A DNA stretch of 64,000 nt from Streptomyces sp. NBC_01689 (GTDB taxonomy: Bacteria > Actinomycetota > Actinomycetes > Streptomycetales > Streptomycetaceae): contig NZ_CP109592.1 of the NCBI RefSeq assembly GCF_036250675.1, forward strand, positions 6,200,001 to 6,264,000. Reading direction: 5' to 3'. Shown here piece by piece: positions 18,872-27,516 of the stretch. The notes under the pieces are model-generated. The model saw only the letters and a list, made by a program, of their open reading frames with translations, ran no database searches and was not told the DNA's origin. Position 1 is the stretch's first letter. Each line of letters begins with the position of its first letter. The position numbers and the translations under genes are program-made.

Positions 18872-19789
18872 TCACGGCGTGTCGTGCCGGGACGCCGAGG
18901 GCCAGTGCGACCGCAGGGCGGCGACCGTCTCCGCGATGGCCGGCCGCCGTGCCGCGCCGGTGCGCCACAGCGCGTACAACCGCCGTACGGGCATCGGGTC
19001 GAGCGGCACCTCCACCACCCCTTCGGGAAGCGCGCCACGCCCGAGCCGGGGGATCAGCGCGACGCCGAGCCCGGCCGCGACCAGGGCGACGAGGGTCGGG
19101 TTCTCGTCCGCCTGATGGACGATGTCCGGCTCGCAGCCCGCCGCGCGCAGCGTGCGCACCAGCCAGTCGTGGCACACCCGGCCGGGCGGCTGGCAGATCC
19201 ACCGCTCACCGGCCAACTCCTCCCGCCGCACGGACGTCCGCCCGGCGAGCGGATGCCCGGCGGGCACCAGGAGGTCGCAGAGGTCGTCCCCGATCACCGC
19301 CTGCTCCACGCCCGGCGGAGCGGGGAGCGGCGCGATGTCCCAGTCGTGCGCCACGGCCACGTCGACGGCGCCCTTGGCGACCAGGTCCACGGAGAGATGC
19401 GGGTCGACCTCGGTGAGCCGGGTGTCGAGGGCGGGATGCCGGACGGCCAGGTCGGCCAGGACGGCGGGCAGCAGCCCGCGGGCCGCGCTGGCGAACGCGG
19501 CGAGGTCCAGCCGCCCCGCGGGAACCCCGCGCCGCTCCTCCAGTTCGGTCTCGGCACGCTCCACGATGGCCATCAACTGCTGCGCGGTGGAGGCCAGTCG
19601 AAGGGCCTGCTCGGTGAGCCGCACACCGCGGCCACGCCGTTCGAGCAACACGGTCCTGGTCTCCCGCTCCAGTTTGGCGATCTGCTGGGACACCGCGGAG
19701 GGCGTGTACCCGAGCGCCGCCGCGGCGGCGCCGACCGTGCCGTGGACGGAGACGGCGTGCAGGGCGCGCAGCCGCTGGAGGTCGAGCAC
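18872..19789 (-). CDS. LysR-family transcriptional regulator
   Basis: A 305-residue LysR regulator. The winged-HTH at residues 1-62 is clear (GTVGAAAAALGYTPSAVSQQ, then LERETRTVLLERRGRG), followed by a LysR substrate-binding domain (about 85-295). The GTG at 19789 has AGGGG six bases upstream. It is divergent from the EamA exporter gene across only 88 bp, the standard arrangement for a LysR protein controlling its neighbour, so the EamA and EPSP-synthase genes are the likely targets. The co-inducer is unknown. Confidence 0.9.
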   Translation of the reverse strand: MLDLQRLRALHAVSVHGTVGAAAAALGYTPSAVSQQIAKLERETRTVLLERRGRGVRLTEQALRLASTAQQLMAIVERAETELEERRGVPAGRLDLAAFASAARGLLPAVLADLAVRHPALDTRLTEVDPHLSVDLVAKGAVDVAVAHDWDIAPLPAPPGVEQAVIGDDLCDLLVPAGHPLAGRTSVRREELAGERWICQPPGRVCHDWLVRTLRAAGCEPDIVHQADENPTLVALVAAGLGVALIPRLGRGALPEGVVEVPLDPMPVRRLYALWRTGAARRPAIAETVAALRSHWPSASRHDTP

Positions 19790-19877
19790 GACCCACCCCT
19801 TTCATCAGAAACGCTTCATCCAACCATGCAGCAGGATTCGCTGGTGCTTAACGGTTCCCGGGCGTGATCCTCGACCC

Positions 19878-20798
19878 ATGCGACCCGCCCACATCTGTCT
19901 CGCCGTGTTCGTCGCCGCCGTCTGGGGCGTGAACTTCACCGTCGTCGAGGTCGGTCTCGGCCACTTCCCGCCGCTGCTCTTCTCCGCCCTGCGCTTCCTG
20001 GTGGCGGCTCTGCCCGCGGTGTTCTTCGTCGGGCGGCCCAAGGTCGCGTGGAAGTGGATCGTGGCGGTGGGGCTGGTCCTGGGCGTCGCCAAGTTCGGAC
20101 TGCTCTTCATCGGCATGGGCGCCGGGATGCCGGCCGGCCTGTCCTCCCTCGTCCTCCAGGTCCAGGCGGTCTTCACGGCGCTCATCGCCTACGCCGTCCT
20201 GGGCGAACGGCCCACCGGCGTCCGGCTCGCGGGCATGGCGGTCGCGTTGTGCGGCGTCGTCGTGGCCGCCGTGGACGAGGGCACCGGCGGCCCGCTCGGC
20301 GCCTTCGCGCTGGTGATCGCGGCGGCGGCCTGCTGGGGCGCGTCCAACGTCCTGACCCGCAGGGCTTCTCCGCCCGACTCCCTCAATTTCATGGTGTGGG
20401 TGAGCACCGTCCCCGTACTCCCGCTGCTGGGGCTCTCGTTGCTGACGGAGGGCCCCGCCCGGGACCTCGACGCGCTGCGTGCCCTCGACTGGCGGGGCGC
20501 CGGGATCGTGGTCTACGTCGCCTGGATCACGACCGTCCTCGGCTTCGGGGCGTGGGGCAGGCTGCTGCGCCACCATCCCGCGTCCACCGTCGCGCCGTTC
20601 TCCCTCCTGGTCCCGGTCTTCGGCATGTCGTCCGCCGCCCTGTTCCTCGGCGAGTCGGTGGGCCCCCTGCGCTGGGCGGCGGCGGCGCTGCTGGTCGGAG
20701 GGGTGGCCCTGACCTCCCTGGCACCCTCGCGGACGGCCCGCGGGGTGGTCCGACCGGCGGACGGTCCGACACCGGACCGGATCGGGGCGCCAGTATGA
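19878..20798 (+). CDS. EamA/DMT-superfamily exporter
   Basis: A 306-residue protein with ten predicted membrane helices in two five-helix EamA repeats; the second repeat begins near GAFALVIAAAACWGASN. Family members export amino acids, sugars and other metabolites. The ATG at 19878 has no good Shine-Dalgarno and the mRNA could be leaderless. The stop codon is four bases before the start of the EPSP-synthase gene, so they are almost certainly co-transcribed. The divergent LysR gene suggests an inducible exporter. Substrate unknown; context allows an aromatic-pathway compound or an inhibitor. Confidence 0.88.
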   Translation: MRPAHICLAVFVAAVWGVNFTVVEVGLGHFPPLLFSALRFLVAALPAVFFVGRPKVAWKWIVAVGLVLGVAKFGLLFIGMGAGMPAGLSSLVLQVQAVFTALIAYAVLGERPTGVRLAGMAVALCGVVVAAVDEGTGGPLGAFALVIAAAACWGASNVLTRRASPPDSLNFMVWVSTVPVLPLLGLSLLTEGPARDLDALRALDWRGAGIVVYVAWITTVLGFGAWGRLLRHHPASTVAPFSLLVPVFGMSSAALFLGESVGPLRWAAAALLVGGVALTSLAPSRTARGVVRPADGPTPDRIGAPV

Positions 20799-20802
20799 GC
20801 CC

Positions 20803-22047
20803 ATGGCCGTAGTCGACATCCCCGGGTCCAAGTCCATCACCGCGCGTGCGCTGTTCCTGGCGGCGGCGGCCGACGGGGTCACGACCCTGCGGCGCCCGCT
20901 CCGCTCCGACGACACGGAGGGCTTCGCGGAGGGCCTCGTCCGGCTGGGCTACCGGGTCGGCCGCGCACCGCACGTCTGGCAGGTCGACGGGCGTCCGGGG
21001 GGCCCGGCCGTCACGGACGCCGACGTGCACTGCCGGGACGGCGCGACCACCGCCCGCTTCCTGCCCACCCTCGCCGCCGCGGGCCACGGCACCTACCGCT
21101 TCGACGCCTCCGCGCAGATGCGCCGCCGCCCGCTGCTGCCGCTCACCCGCGCCCTGCGCGACCTGGGGGTGGACCTCCGGCACGACCGGGAGGAGGGCCA
21201 TCACCCGCTGCGGATCGCGGCGTCCGGTGTGGCGGGCGGCGAGGTGACGCTCGACGCGGGCCAGTCCTCCCAGTACCTGACGGCACTTCTGCTGCTCGGC
21301 CCGCTGACCCGCGAGGGCCTGCGGATCACCGTGACCGACCTGGTGTCCGCGCCGTACGTCGGGATCACCCTCGCGATGATGCGGGCGTTCGGGGCGTCCG
21401 TCCGCAGGGAGGGCGACGTCTTCGAGGTGGACCCCGGCGGCTACCGCGCCACGACCTGGGCGATCGAACCCGACGCGTCCACCGCGAGCTACTTCTTCGC
21501 CGCGGCGGCGGTGACGGGCCGTACGGTGACGGTCCCCGGTCTCGGCACCGGCGCGCTCCAGGGGGACCTGGGCTTCGTGGAGGTGCTGCGGCGGATGGGG
21601 GCGCGGGTGGAGGTCCGCGAGGACCGTACGACGGTCACCGGTACCGGCGAACTGCGCGGCGTCACGGTCGGCATGCGGGACATCTCCGACACCATGCCGA
21701 CGCTGGCCGCGATCGCGCCGTTCGCCTCGGGCCCGGTCCGCATCGAGGACGTCGCCAACACACGCGTCAAGGAGTGCGACCGCCTCGACGCCTGCGCGGA
21801 GAACCTCCGGCGGCTGGGCGTACGGGTGCGGACCGGCCCCGACTGGATCGAGATCCACCCCGGTGCGGCTCCGCGGTCCGGCACGGAGATCAGGACGTAC
21901 GGCGACCACCGCGTCGTCATGTCCTTCGCGGTGACCGGACTGCGGACCCCGGGTGTCTCGTTCGACGACCCCGGCTGCGTACGGAAGACGTTCCCGGCCT
22001 TCCACGAGGAGTTCGCCGGGCTGCGGGCCCGGCTGCTGGGTCCGTGA
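20803..22047 (+). CDS. aroA: EPSP synthase (3-phosphoshikimate 1-carboxyvinyltransferase), divergent type
   Basis: A 414-residue enolpyruvyl transferase with both EPSP-synthase repeats: PGSKS at 7-11, DISDTMPTLA, RVKECDR, TYGDHRVVMSF and DPGCVRKTFP. The enzyme joins PEP to shikimate 3-phosphate in the aromatic pathway. The PEP-site loop, usually NAGT, reads DGAT (79-82), putting Ala81 where E. coli has Gly96, a position tied to glyphosate tolerance. From memory this is unlike the housekeeping actinobacterial AroA, which reads LAGTVMRF, so it is probably a second copy. It starts four bases after the EamA exporter stop. A role on another substrate is possible. Confidence 0.85.
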   Translation: MAVVDIPGSKSITARALFLAAAADGVTTLRRPLRSDDTEGFAEGLVRLGYRVGRAPHVWQVDGRPGGPAVTDADVHCRDGATTARFLPTLAAAGHGTYRFDASAQMRRRPLLPLTRALRDLGVDLRHDREEGHHPLRIAASGVAGGEVTLDAGQSSQYLTALLLLGPLTREGLRITVTDLVSAPYVGITLAMMRAFGASVRREGDVFEVDPGGYRATTWAIEPDASTASYFFAAAAVTGRTVTVPGLGTGALQGDLGFVEVLRRMGARVEVREDRTTVTGTGELRGVTVGMRDISDTMPTLAAIAPFASGPVRIEDVANTRVKECDRLDACAENLRRLGVRVRTGPDWIEIHPGAAPRSGTEIRTYGDHRVVMSFAVTGLRTPGVSFDDPGCVRKTFPAFHEEFAGLRARLLGP

Positions 22048-22051
22048 CCCC

Positions 22052-22079
22052 CCGGGCCGGGACGGGAGAACCGGCCCGG
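22052..22079. terminator. Bidirectional hairpin terminator
   Basis: An inverted repeat of 9 bp (CCGGGCCGG at 22052-22060, CCGGCCCGG at 22071-22079) with a ten-base loop lies between the convergent EPSP-synthase and hemC genes. Confidence 0.7.
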
Positions 22080-22114
22080 CCGCGGGGAGACCGTCCCCGG
22101 GGCCGGGCTCCCGG

Positions 22115-23050
22115 TCAGTGCGGGATGCCGTCGATCAGCTCGCGGGCACCCTGGCGCAGCAGTGCCACGGCGACCGACGTGCCGAGGGTCGCGGGATCGA
22201 GCCGGCCCGCCCACTCGTGCGCGTTCAGGACCGTCTTGCCGTCCGGGGTGAACACGCAGGCGCGCAGCGACAGTTCGCCACCGCGGTGCGCCTTCGCGTA
22301 ACCCGCGATCGGCGAGTTGCAGTGGCCCTGCAGGACGTGCAGGAACATGCGCTCCGCGGTGGCCTCGCGGTGCGTGTCCGGGTCGCCGAGGTCGCTGACG
22401 GTCCCGATCACGTCCGTGTCGCCCTCGCGGCACTGGAGGGCCAGGATGCCCGCGCCGATCGGCGGCATCATCGTCTCGGTCGACAGGACCTCGCTGATCA
22501 CGTCGGTGCGGCCGATGCGTTCGAGCCCGGACGCCGCGAGCAGCAGCGCGTCCGCCTCGCCCGCCGCGAGCTTCTCCAGGCGGCGGTTGGCGTTGCCCCG
22601 GAACGGCACGCACTCCAGATGCGGGTGCGAGGCGGCGAGCTGTGCCACGCGCCGCACGGAGGAGGTGCCGATCCGGGTGCCCTGCGGCAGCTCGTCGAGG
22701 GTGAGCCCGGCGGGGTGGATCAGCGCGTCGCGGATGTCGTCCCGGGCGAGGAAGGCGGCGAACATCGTCCCAGCGGGCAGCGGGCGGTCCGCGGGGATGT
22801 CCTTCACGCAGTGCACCGCGAGGTCGGCCTCACCCGCCAGCAGCGCCGCGTCGACCTCCTTGGTGAACGCGCCCTTGCCCTCGACCTTGGACAGGTCGCC
22901 CATCCACTTGTCGCCGGTCGTCCGCACCGGGACGACCTCGGTGCGGATCTCGGGGTGGAGCGCGCCCAACTCGGCGCGTACGCGCTCCACTTGGGCCAAG
23001 GCCATGGGGGAGTCGCGGGAGACGATACGGATCAGTTCCGGGGCCGACAT
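22115..23050 (-). CDS. hemC: Porphobilinogen deaminase (hydroxymethylbilane synthase)
   Basis: A 311-residue HemC, which polymerises four porphobilinogens to hydroxymethylbilane for haem, corrin and sirohaem synthesis. The catalytic Asp is Asp84 in HCVKDIP, and the dipyrromethane cofactor Cys is Cys244 in [10 protein letters not shown]. That loop differs from the usual EGGCQVP. Other family landmarks ([15 protein letters not shown]) are intact. I used the ATG at 23050; a GTG at 23059 is in frame, and neither has a strong Shine-Dalgarno. No other haem genes are adjacent, so this may be a second copy, as the loop also suggests. It is convergent with the EPSP-synthase gene. Confidence 0.88.
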   Translation of the reverse strand: MSAPELIRIVSRDSPMALAQVERVRAELGALHPEIRTEVVPVRTTGDKWMGDLSKVEGKGAFTKEVDAALLAGEADLAVHCVKDIPADRPLPAGTMFAAFLARDDIRDALIHPAGLTLDELPQGTRIGTSSVRRVAQLAASHPHLECVPFRGNANRRLEKLAAGEADALLLAASGLERIGRTDVISEVLSTETMMPPIGAGILALQCREGDTDVIGTVSDLGDPDTHREATAERMFLHVLQGHCNSPIAGYAKAHRGGELSLRACVFTPDGKTVLNAHEWAGRLDPATLGTSVAVALLRQGARELIDGIPH

Positions 23051-23180
23051 GCCGACCACGATAGCCGGTTTGCTTGGGGCGGGTGGGGGGTAAGGCGATC
23101 GCCCCAGGTGGTGGCGGCGCGAGCGGCCGCGGGCCGTCGGCGGGCGGGGGTGGGGGCGCGGTGCGCGGTGCGCGGTGTGT

Positions 23181-23347
23181 GGTGCGGGTACGGGGGTGCG
23201 GTGCGGGTCCGGGGATGTGATGAACGGTGCGGGTACGGGGGTGCGGTGCGGGGCCGGGGGTGTGATGAACGGTGCGGGTACGGGGGTGCGGTGCGGGGCC
23301 GGGGGTGTGATGAACGGCGCGGGTACGCGGGCGCGGTGCGGTGTCGG
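23181..23347 (+). repeat. 45 bp tandem repeat (3.7 copies)
   Basis: Three full 45 bp units (23181-23225, 23226-23270, 23271-23315) and a partial fourth form a minisatellite inside the 382 bp gap upstream of hemC. Each unit starts GGTGCGGGTACGGGGGTGCG and ends GTGATGAAC. Copies 2 and 3 are identical; copy 1 differs at a few bases and copy 4 is more diverged. 45 is a multiple of three, so frames stay open ([15 protein letters not shown] repeated), but there is no ribosome-binding site and I do not call a gene. There are no spacers, so it is not a CRISPR. Confidence 0.85.
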
Positions 23348-23432
23348 CGTGCGGCGGAGGGCGGTGCGACGCCACGGGGCGGCTCGGACGCGTGCGGGGC
23401 GACGGGGGAGAGCGGCCGGGGAGGCCGGCGCG

Positions 23433-24233
23433 CTACGCCGACTCGTTCAGCAGACGTCCGAGGTGCTCCCGGCCCGGACCCAGCAGTCCCGGGAGCGGCG
23501 CGGCTGCCTCGTACCACCGCTTCTCGTACTCCCAGCACAACCAGCCGTCCCAGCCCTCGCGGGAGAGCAGTTCCACGCACTCCGCGAGCGGCAGGACGCC
23601 CGCGCCCAGCGGGAGCGGGGTGGTGTCCTCGGCGGACGCGATGTCCTTGACCTGCACATAACCGAGGTACGTGGACAGGGCCGCGTACGTCGAAGGCGGC
23701 TCCTCGCCGCCGAGCCAGGTGTGCATGACGTCCCACAGCGAGCCCACGTGGTGATGGCCGACCAGGCCCAGGATCCGCGTCGCGTCCGCGCCGGTGCGGT
23801 GCGAGTCGTGGGTCTCCAGCAGGATGCGTACGCCCAGGTCGGCGGCGTACTCCGCGGCCGTCCCGAGCCGTCGCGCCGCCGTCGCGTCGGCCTCCTCGGC
23901 GCTCTGTCCGGCAGGTGCGCCCGGGAAGACGCGGACGAAGGGCGCCGAGAGGTCCCGCGCCAGGTCCAGGAGTCCGCGCAGCTCGGCGACGACGGGGGCG
24001 TCGTCGCCCGGTGCGGCCACCCGGGTGTACCCGGCCAGGCCCATGATCTCGACACCGCCCGCCTCGAACGCGGCGGTCACGCCGGCCCGCTCGGCCGGTC
24101 CGAGCCCGGGGTGCACCGGCTCCTCGGGATGCGCGCGCAGCTCCACGCCGTGATAGCCGTGCGCGGCGGCGAGCCGTACGACGTCGGGGACGGGGAGCGC
24201 GGGCACGCCGAGCGTGGAGAAGGCCAGCTTCAT
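23433..24233 (-). CDS. Sugar phosphate isomerase/epimerase-like TIM-barrel protein
   Basis: A 266-residue xylose-isomerase-like TIM barrel (AP endonuclease 2 family). It starts MKLAFSTLG, with metal-ligand candidates in [18 protein letters not shown] and VQVKDI and a Glu/Tyr-rich end (LCWEYEKRW). Such proteins isomerise, epimerise or dehydrate sugars and polyols. The start has only a weak AGGG upstream. It lies 28 bp after the MarR-GNAT gene on the same strand, so the two may share a transcript. The substrate is unknown. Confidence 0.8.
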   Translation of the reverse strand: MKLAFSTLGVPALPVPDVVRLAAAHGYHGVELRAHPEEPVHPGLGPAERAGVTAAFEAGGVEIMGLAGYTRVAAPGDDAPVVAELRGLLDLARDLSAPFVRVFPGAPAGQSAEEADATAARRLGTAAEYAADLGVRILLETHDSHRTGADATRILGLVGHHHVGSLWDVMHTWLGGEEPPSTYAALSTYLGYVQVKDIASAEDTTPLPLGAGVLPLAECVELLSREGWDGWLCWEYEKRWYEAAAPLPGLLGPGREHLGRLLNESA

Positions 24234-24261
24234 GGACCGGGACCCTACCCGGCACCCCGGA

Positions 24262-25209
24262 TCATCCCGGGGAGACGTGCAGGTCCAGTCGCCAGTCCTG
24301 GCCCACGAGATCCGCGCCGAACGAACGGTGCGGCTTCTCGGCGACGAGGGAGAAGCCGTGGCGGCGGTAGACGCGGGCGGCCGCGGTCAGGACGTCGTTG
24401 GTCCACAGGACGAGGTCCCGGTAGCCGCCGTCGCGCGCGAACCCGACGACCGCCTCGACCAGCCGGTCGCCGACGCCGAGCCCGCGGGCGTCCGGCTCGA
24501 CGAGGAGCAGTCGCAGCCGGGCCGTTCCCGGGGCGTCGTCCCGCACGCACATCACGCACCCCACCGGCCGGCCGGCCAGCTCGGCGATCCAGACCCGCTC
24601 CAGATGCGGATCGTGGTCCTCGGCGAAGTCCGCGACGATCCTGGCGACCAGCCCCTCGTAGTCGGTGTTCCAGCCGAACTCGGACGCGTACAGCGCGGCG
24701 TTGCGCTGCACGATCCAGCCGAGGTCGCCGGGGACGGGCTCGCGCAGCACGACGTCCTCGTGTCCGCGGCCGGCGGGTGGGGCCGGGCGGCGGGACGACA
24801 GGAGCGCGCGCACGGTGTGCATCGCCTCGGCGAGGCGGGGGCGGTCGTCGGCGGGCACGGTCGCCAGCAGGGCCCCGACGGATTCCCGTGAACGTTCGTC
24901 CAGTACGGCCGCGGTCTCCCGGCCGCGCGGTGTGAGCGTGATCCGGCGGCGGCGCGGGTCGCTCTGCGAAGGCGCGCGCTCGATCAGGCCGTCCTGCTCG
25001 AACTTGTTGAGGATCCGGCTCAAGTACCCCGAGTCCAGAGACAGTTCGCTACGGAGACCGGTGGCGTCGGTGTGCGGTGAGTGGGCGAGCTCGTACAGCA
25101 CGCGCGACTCCGTGAGGGTGTACGGGGCGTAGAGGTGGCGGCCGTAGTCGAGTGCGCCGATGACGTTCGTGTAGAAGCGGTTGAAGGAGCGGATGTCCTG
25201 GACGGTCAT
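24262..25209 (-). CDS. MarR-GNAT fusion: HTH regulator with acetyltransferase domain
   Basis: A 315-residue two-domain protein. Residues 1-150 are a MarR winged helix (TESRVLYELAH, LDSGYLSRILNKFEQDGLIER, then a basic wing SDPRRRR). Residues 160-315 are a GNAT N-acetyltransferase, with the acetyl-CoA loop as EPDARGLGVGDRLV. This fusion is frequent in actinomycetes; the target of the acetyltransferase is usually unknown. The ATG at 25209 was preferred to an in-frame TTG at 25215; both have a poor Shine-Dalgarno. The upstream region holds short tandem repeats. Confidence 0.88.
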   Translation of the reverse strand: MTVQDIRSFNRFYTNVIGALDYGRHLYAPYTLTESRVLYELAHSPHTDATGLRSELSLDSGYLSRILNKFEQDGLIERAPSQSDPRRRRITLTPRGRETAAVLDERSRESVGALLATVPADDRPRLAEAMHTVRALLSSRRPAPPAGRGHEDVVLREPVPGDLGWIVQRNAALYASEFGWNTDYEGLVARIVADFAEDHDPHLERVWIAELAGRPVGCVMCVRDDAPGTARLRLLLVEPDARGLGVGDRLVEAVVGFARDGGYRDLVLWTNDVLTAAARVYRRHGFSLVAEKPHRSFGADLVGQDWRLDLHVSPG

Positions 25210-25245
25210 GGTCAACCCCGGAGGTCGGCTCTGGGTTTCGGCTGT

Positions 25246-25307
25246 GCGTTGCGTTGCGTTGCGTTGCGCTGTGCTTGGCGGGTGCGGGTGCGGGTGCGGG
25301 TGCGGGA
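25246..25307 (+). repeat. Two adjacent microsatellites
   Basis: Four perfect GCGTT pentamers and a variant (25246-25270) are followed by GGTGCG hexamers (four copies, about 25279-25307). They sit 40-100 bp upstream of the MarR-GNAT start, where its promoter should be. The rest of the 421 bp gap to the phospholipase gene (25210-25630) holds no gene that I can support. Confidence 0.75.
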
Positions 25308-25499
25308 GGTGCGGGGGGATGGCGCGACGGTTGACTCAGTCAGCGATACGCGTCGAGCGTACGGGTGTGGGGGAGGCGGCGTCCACGGGCCGGACGGGTC
25401 CGGCGGGCGTGGAGTCCGGGTGAAGGCGGCCACGCTCCGGTAACGGGCGGACGGCGTCCCGGCGAACCGGGTCATGGCTTGGCCAACCCCTTCCCGCGC

Positions 25500-25521
25500 G
25501 TTGTCCTCGAGTTCATCGCGC
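25500..25521 (+). promoter_or_regulatory. Possible PHO-box-like direct repeat
   Basis: GTTGTCCTCGA followed directly by GTTCATCGCGC gives two 11 bp units that both begin GTT, reminiscent of streptomycete PhoP direct-repeat units (consensus beginning GTTCA). It lies 110 bp before a phospholipase gene, a class often induced by phosphate limitation. The match is weak. Confidence 0.2.
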
Positions 25522-25630
25522 GCCTCTGCCAACCCCCGCGAACCCCCTGGAGAGTGAGACGGCGGGCTCGTCCCGGCGGGTCCCGCAGTTCGACTCCGGA
25601 GAGCTGGCGAAGTCTCAAGAAGGAGCATTT

Positions 25631-27058
25631 ATGACCGAGTTGACACGTCGTAGACTCCTGGGTTCGGCCGCCGGCGCGCTGGGCGGCGCCGCGGCACTCT
25701 CCCTTCTCCCGCCGAGCGTCCAGAAGGCCGTCGCGGCCGGACCGCCCCGGCACGGTTCGCTCCGCGACATCGAGCACGTCGTCATGCTGATGCAGGAGAA
25801 CCGGTCGTTCGACCACTACTTCGGCACGCTGTCGGGTGTCCGGGGGTTCGCCGACCCCCACGCGCTGAAGCTCGACACCGGACGGTCGGTCTTCTACCAG
25901 CCCGACGCGGTCAACCCGAAGGGGTACCTGCTCCCCTTCCACCTCGACACCCACACGTCCAGTGCCCAGGCCATTCCCTCCACGAGCCACGCGTGGGCCG
26001 TGCAGCACGAGGCGTGGAACGGCGGCAGGATGGACCAGTGGCTGCCGGCGCACCGCAAGGCGGACGGGGCGAACGGCCCGTACGTGATGGGCTACTACAC
26101 GCGCGAGGACATCCCGTTCCAGTTCGCGCTCGCCGAGACGTTCACCGTCTGCGACAACTACTTCTGCTCGGTGTTCGGGCCGACCTGGCCCAACCGGCTG
26201 TACTGGATGACGGGGACGATCGACCCGGGCGGGACCCAGGGCGGTCCGGTCCTCGTCAACAAGGCCCCGACGCCGTACCGGTGGACGACGTACGCGGAGC
26301 GGCTGCAGGCGGCCGGCGTCAGCTGGAAGGTGTACCAGCAGGACGACGACTACGGCTGCAACATGCTGGAGCAGTTCGCCGGCTTCCGTGCCGCGCAGCC
26401 CGGTTCCGATCTGTACGAGCGCGGGGTGCGGCCGCAGCCGGAGGGGACGTTCGAGGACGACGCCCGCAACGACCGGCTGCCGGCGGTGTCGTGGATCATG
26501 CCGACCAGTTACCAGTCGGAGCATCCGGACTATCTGCCCGCGGCGGGCGCGGATTTCGTCGCCTCGAAGATCGAGGCGATCGCGTCGAACCCGAAGGTGT
26601 GGCGGAAGACCGCGTTCATCCTCAACTACGACGAGAACGACGGCCTGTTCGACCACGTGCCACCGCCCACGCCGGCGGCCGGGACGGCCGACGAGTTCGT
26701 GCAGGGGCTGCCGATCGGGGGCGGCTTCCGGGTGCCCGCGATCATCGTCTCGCCGTGGACGGTGGGGGGCTGGGTGGCGACGGAGGCGTTCGACCACACC
26801 TCCGCGCTGCAGTTCCTGGAGCGGTTCACGGGGGTCGAGGAGCCGAACGTCAGCGACTGGCGCCGGTCGACGTTCGGTGACCTCACGTCCGCGTTCCGGT
26901 TCTCCCACTCCAGCCCGCGTGCGCCGCGTCTGCCGGACGACACGGCGGAGCAGCTGGAGAAGGCGAAGGAGGAAGTGGCGACCCTCCCGAAGCCCACGCT
27001 TCCCGGTGCCGACCAGTCCTTCCCCCACCAGGAGAGGGGCCGCCGCCCGCACGTGTGA
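25631..27058 (+). CDS. Tat-exported phosphoesterase, non-haemolytic phospholipase C type
   Basis: A 475-residue member of the phosphoesterase family that includes bacterial phospholipase C and AcpA. The N-terminus is a Tat signal (RRRLLG, hydrophobic to about residue 35). The family hallmark ENRSFDHYFGTL (about 55-66) carries the metal/nucleophile site, and Asp/His ligands recur in NYDENDGLFDHVPPP (about 336-350). It hydrolyses phosphate esters or phospholipids outside the cell. AAGGAG precedes the ATG by six bases. At 475 residues it lacks the long C-terminal repeats of the larger PlcH-type enzymes. Confidence 0.9.
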   Translation: MTELTRRRLLGSAAGALGGAAALSLLPPSVQKAVAAGPPRHGSLRDIEHVVMLMQENRSFDHYFGTLSGVRGFADPHALKLDTGRSVFYQPDAVNPKGYLLPFHLDTHTSSAQAIPSTSHAWAVQHEAWNGGRMDQWLPAHRKADGANGPYVMGYYTREDIPFQFALAETFTVCDNYFCSVFGPTWPNRLYWMTGTIDPGGTQGGPVLVNKAPTPYRWTTYAERLQAAGVSWKVYQQDDDYGCNMLEQFAGFRAAQPGSDLYERGVRPQPEGTFEDDARNDRLPAVSWIMPTSYQSEHPDYLPAAGADFVASKIEAIASNPKVWRKTAFILNYDENDGLFDHVPPPTPAAGTADEFVQGLPIGGGFRVPAIIVSPWTVGGWVATEAFDHTSALQFLERFTGVEEPNVSDWRRSTFGDLTSAFRFSHSSPRAPRLPDDTAEQLEKAKEEVATLPKPTLPGADQSFPHQERGRRPHV

Positions 27059-27171
27059 GCGATCGCGTGGGCGGCGGTGGTGGGTCGGGGCCGCGCCGGT
27101 GTACCGAGGCCGTCGCCGCTGGATCAGACGTGGACCGGGCATGCGAGCCGCTGCTCGACCCGGACGTAAGC

Positions 27172-27403
27172 GACGGCCTCGGCACACCGGCACGGCCCCT
27201 TCCGCGCGTCGTCGGGTGCGGGTGCGGGTGCGGGTGCGGGTGCGGTTCGGTGGCGGGTGGGGTGGTGCATCGATTGGGGATGTGTCTCCGTTCGGGCGGG
27301 GCTTCTCGGCGCGGGCTGGCGACGGCCTCGGCACACCGGCACGGTTCGGTGGCGGGTGGGGTGGTGCATCGATTGGGGTTGCGTCTCCGTTCGGGCGGGG
27401 CTT
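27172..27403 (+). repeat. Duplicated 62 bp block with hexamer array
   Basis: A block starting CGGTTCGGTGGCGGGTGG and ending TTCGGGCGGGGCTT occurs at 27243-27304 and again at 27342-27403 (offset 99 bp, about 95 percent identical). GACGGCCTCGGCACACCGG occurs at 27172-27190 and 27321-27339. Between them about five GGGTGC hexamers run through 27215-27245. The frames over this region are repetitive and I call no gene; with the next element it accounts for the 458 bp gap between the phospholipase and LacI genes. Confidence 0.75.
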
Positions 27404-27418
27404 GGGTGCGGGGGCGCG

Positions 27419-27500
27419 TCTTCAGCCCGTCCGGCGTTTGAGGACGAGCCCTTCGGGCGATGCGGGGGTCCAGGGGGCGGCAGCCCCTTGGCCGGGTCGT
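27419..27500. repeat. Streptomyces dispersed intergenic element (TTCAGCCCGTCCGGCGTTTG)
   Basis: TTCAGCCCGTCCGGCGTTTG is followed by GAGGACGAG, a GGG(T)CCAGGGGGCGG stretch and GGCAGCCCC. From memory this is a very common Streptomyces intergenic repeat, usually found after convergent genes, as here between the phospholipase and LacI genes. Its CCC/GGG arms can fold and may act as a terminator. Confidence 0.65.
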
Positions 27501-27516
27501 ACGGAGGGACGGGGGC

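Noticed and set aside
23175..23347. Possible CRISPR array or repeat protein at the 45 bp tandem repeats
   Set aside because: Units are contiguous without spacers and no cas genes are near; the frame lacks a ribosome-binding site and real codon bias.
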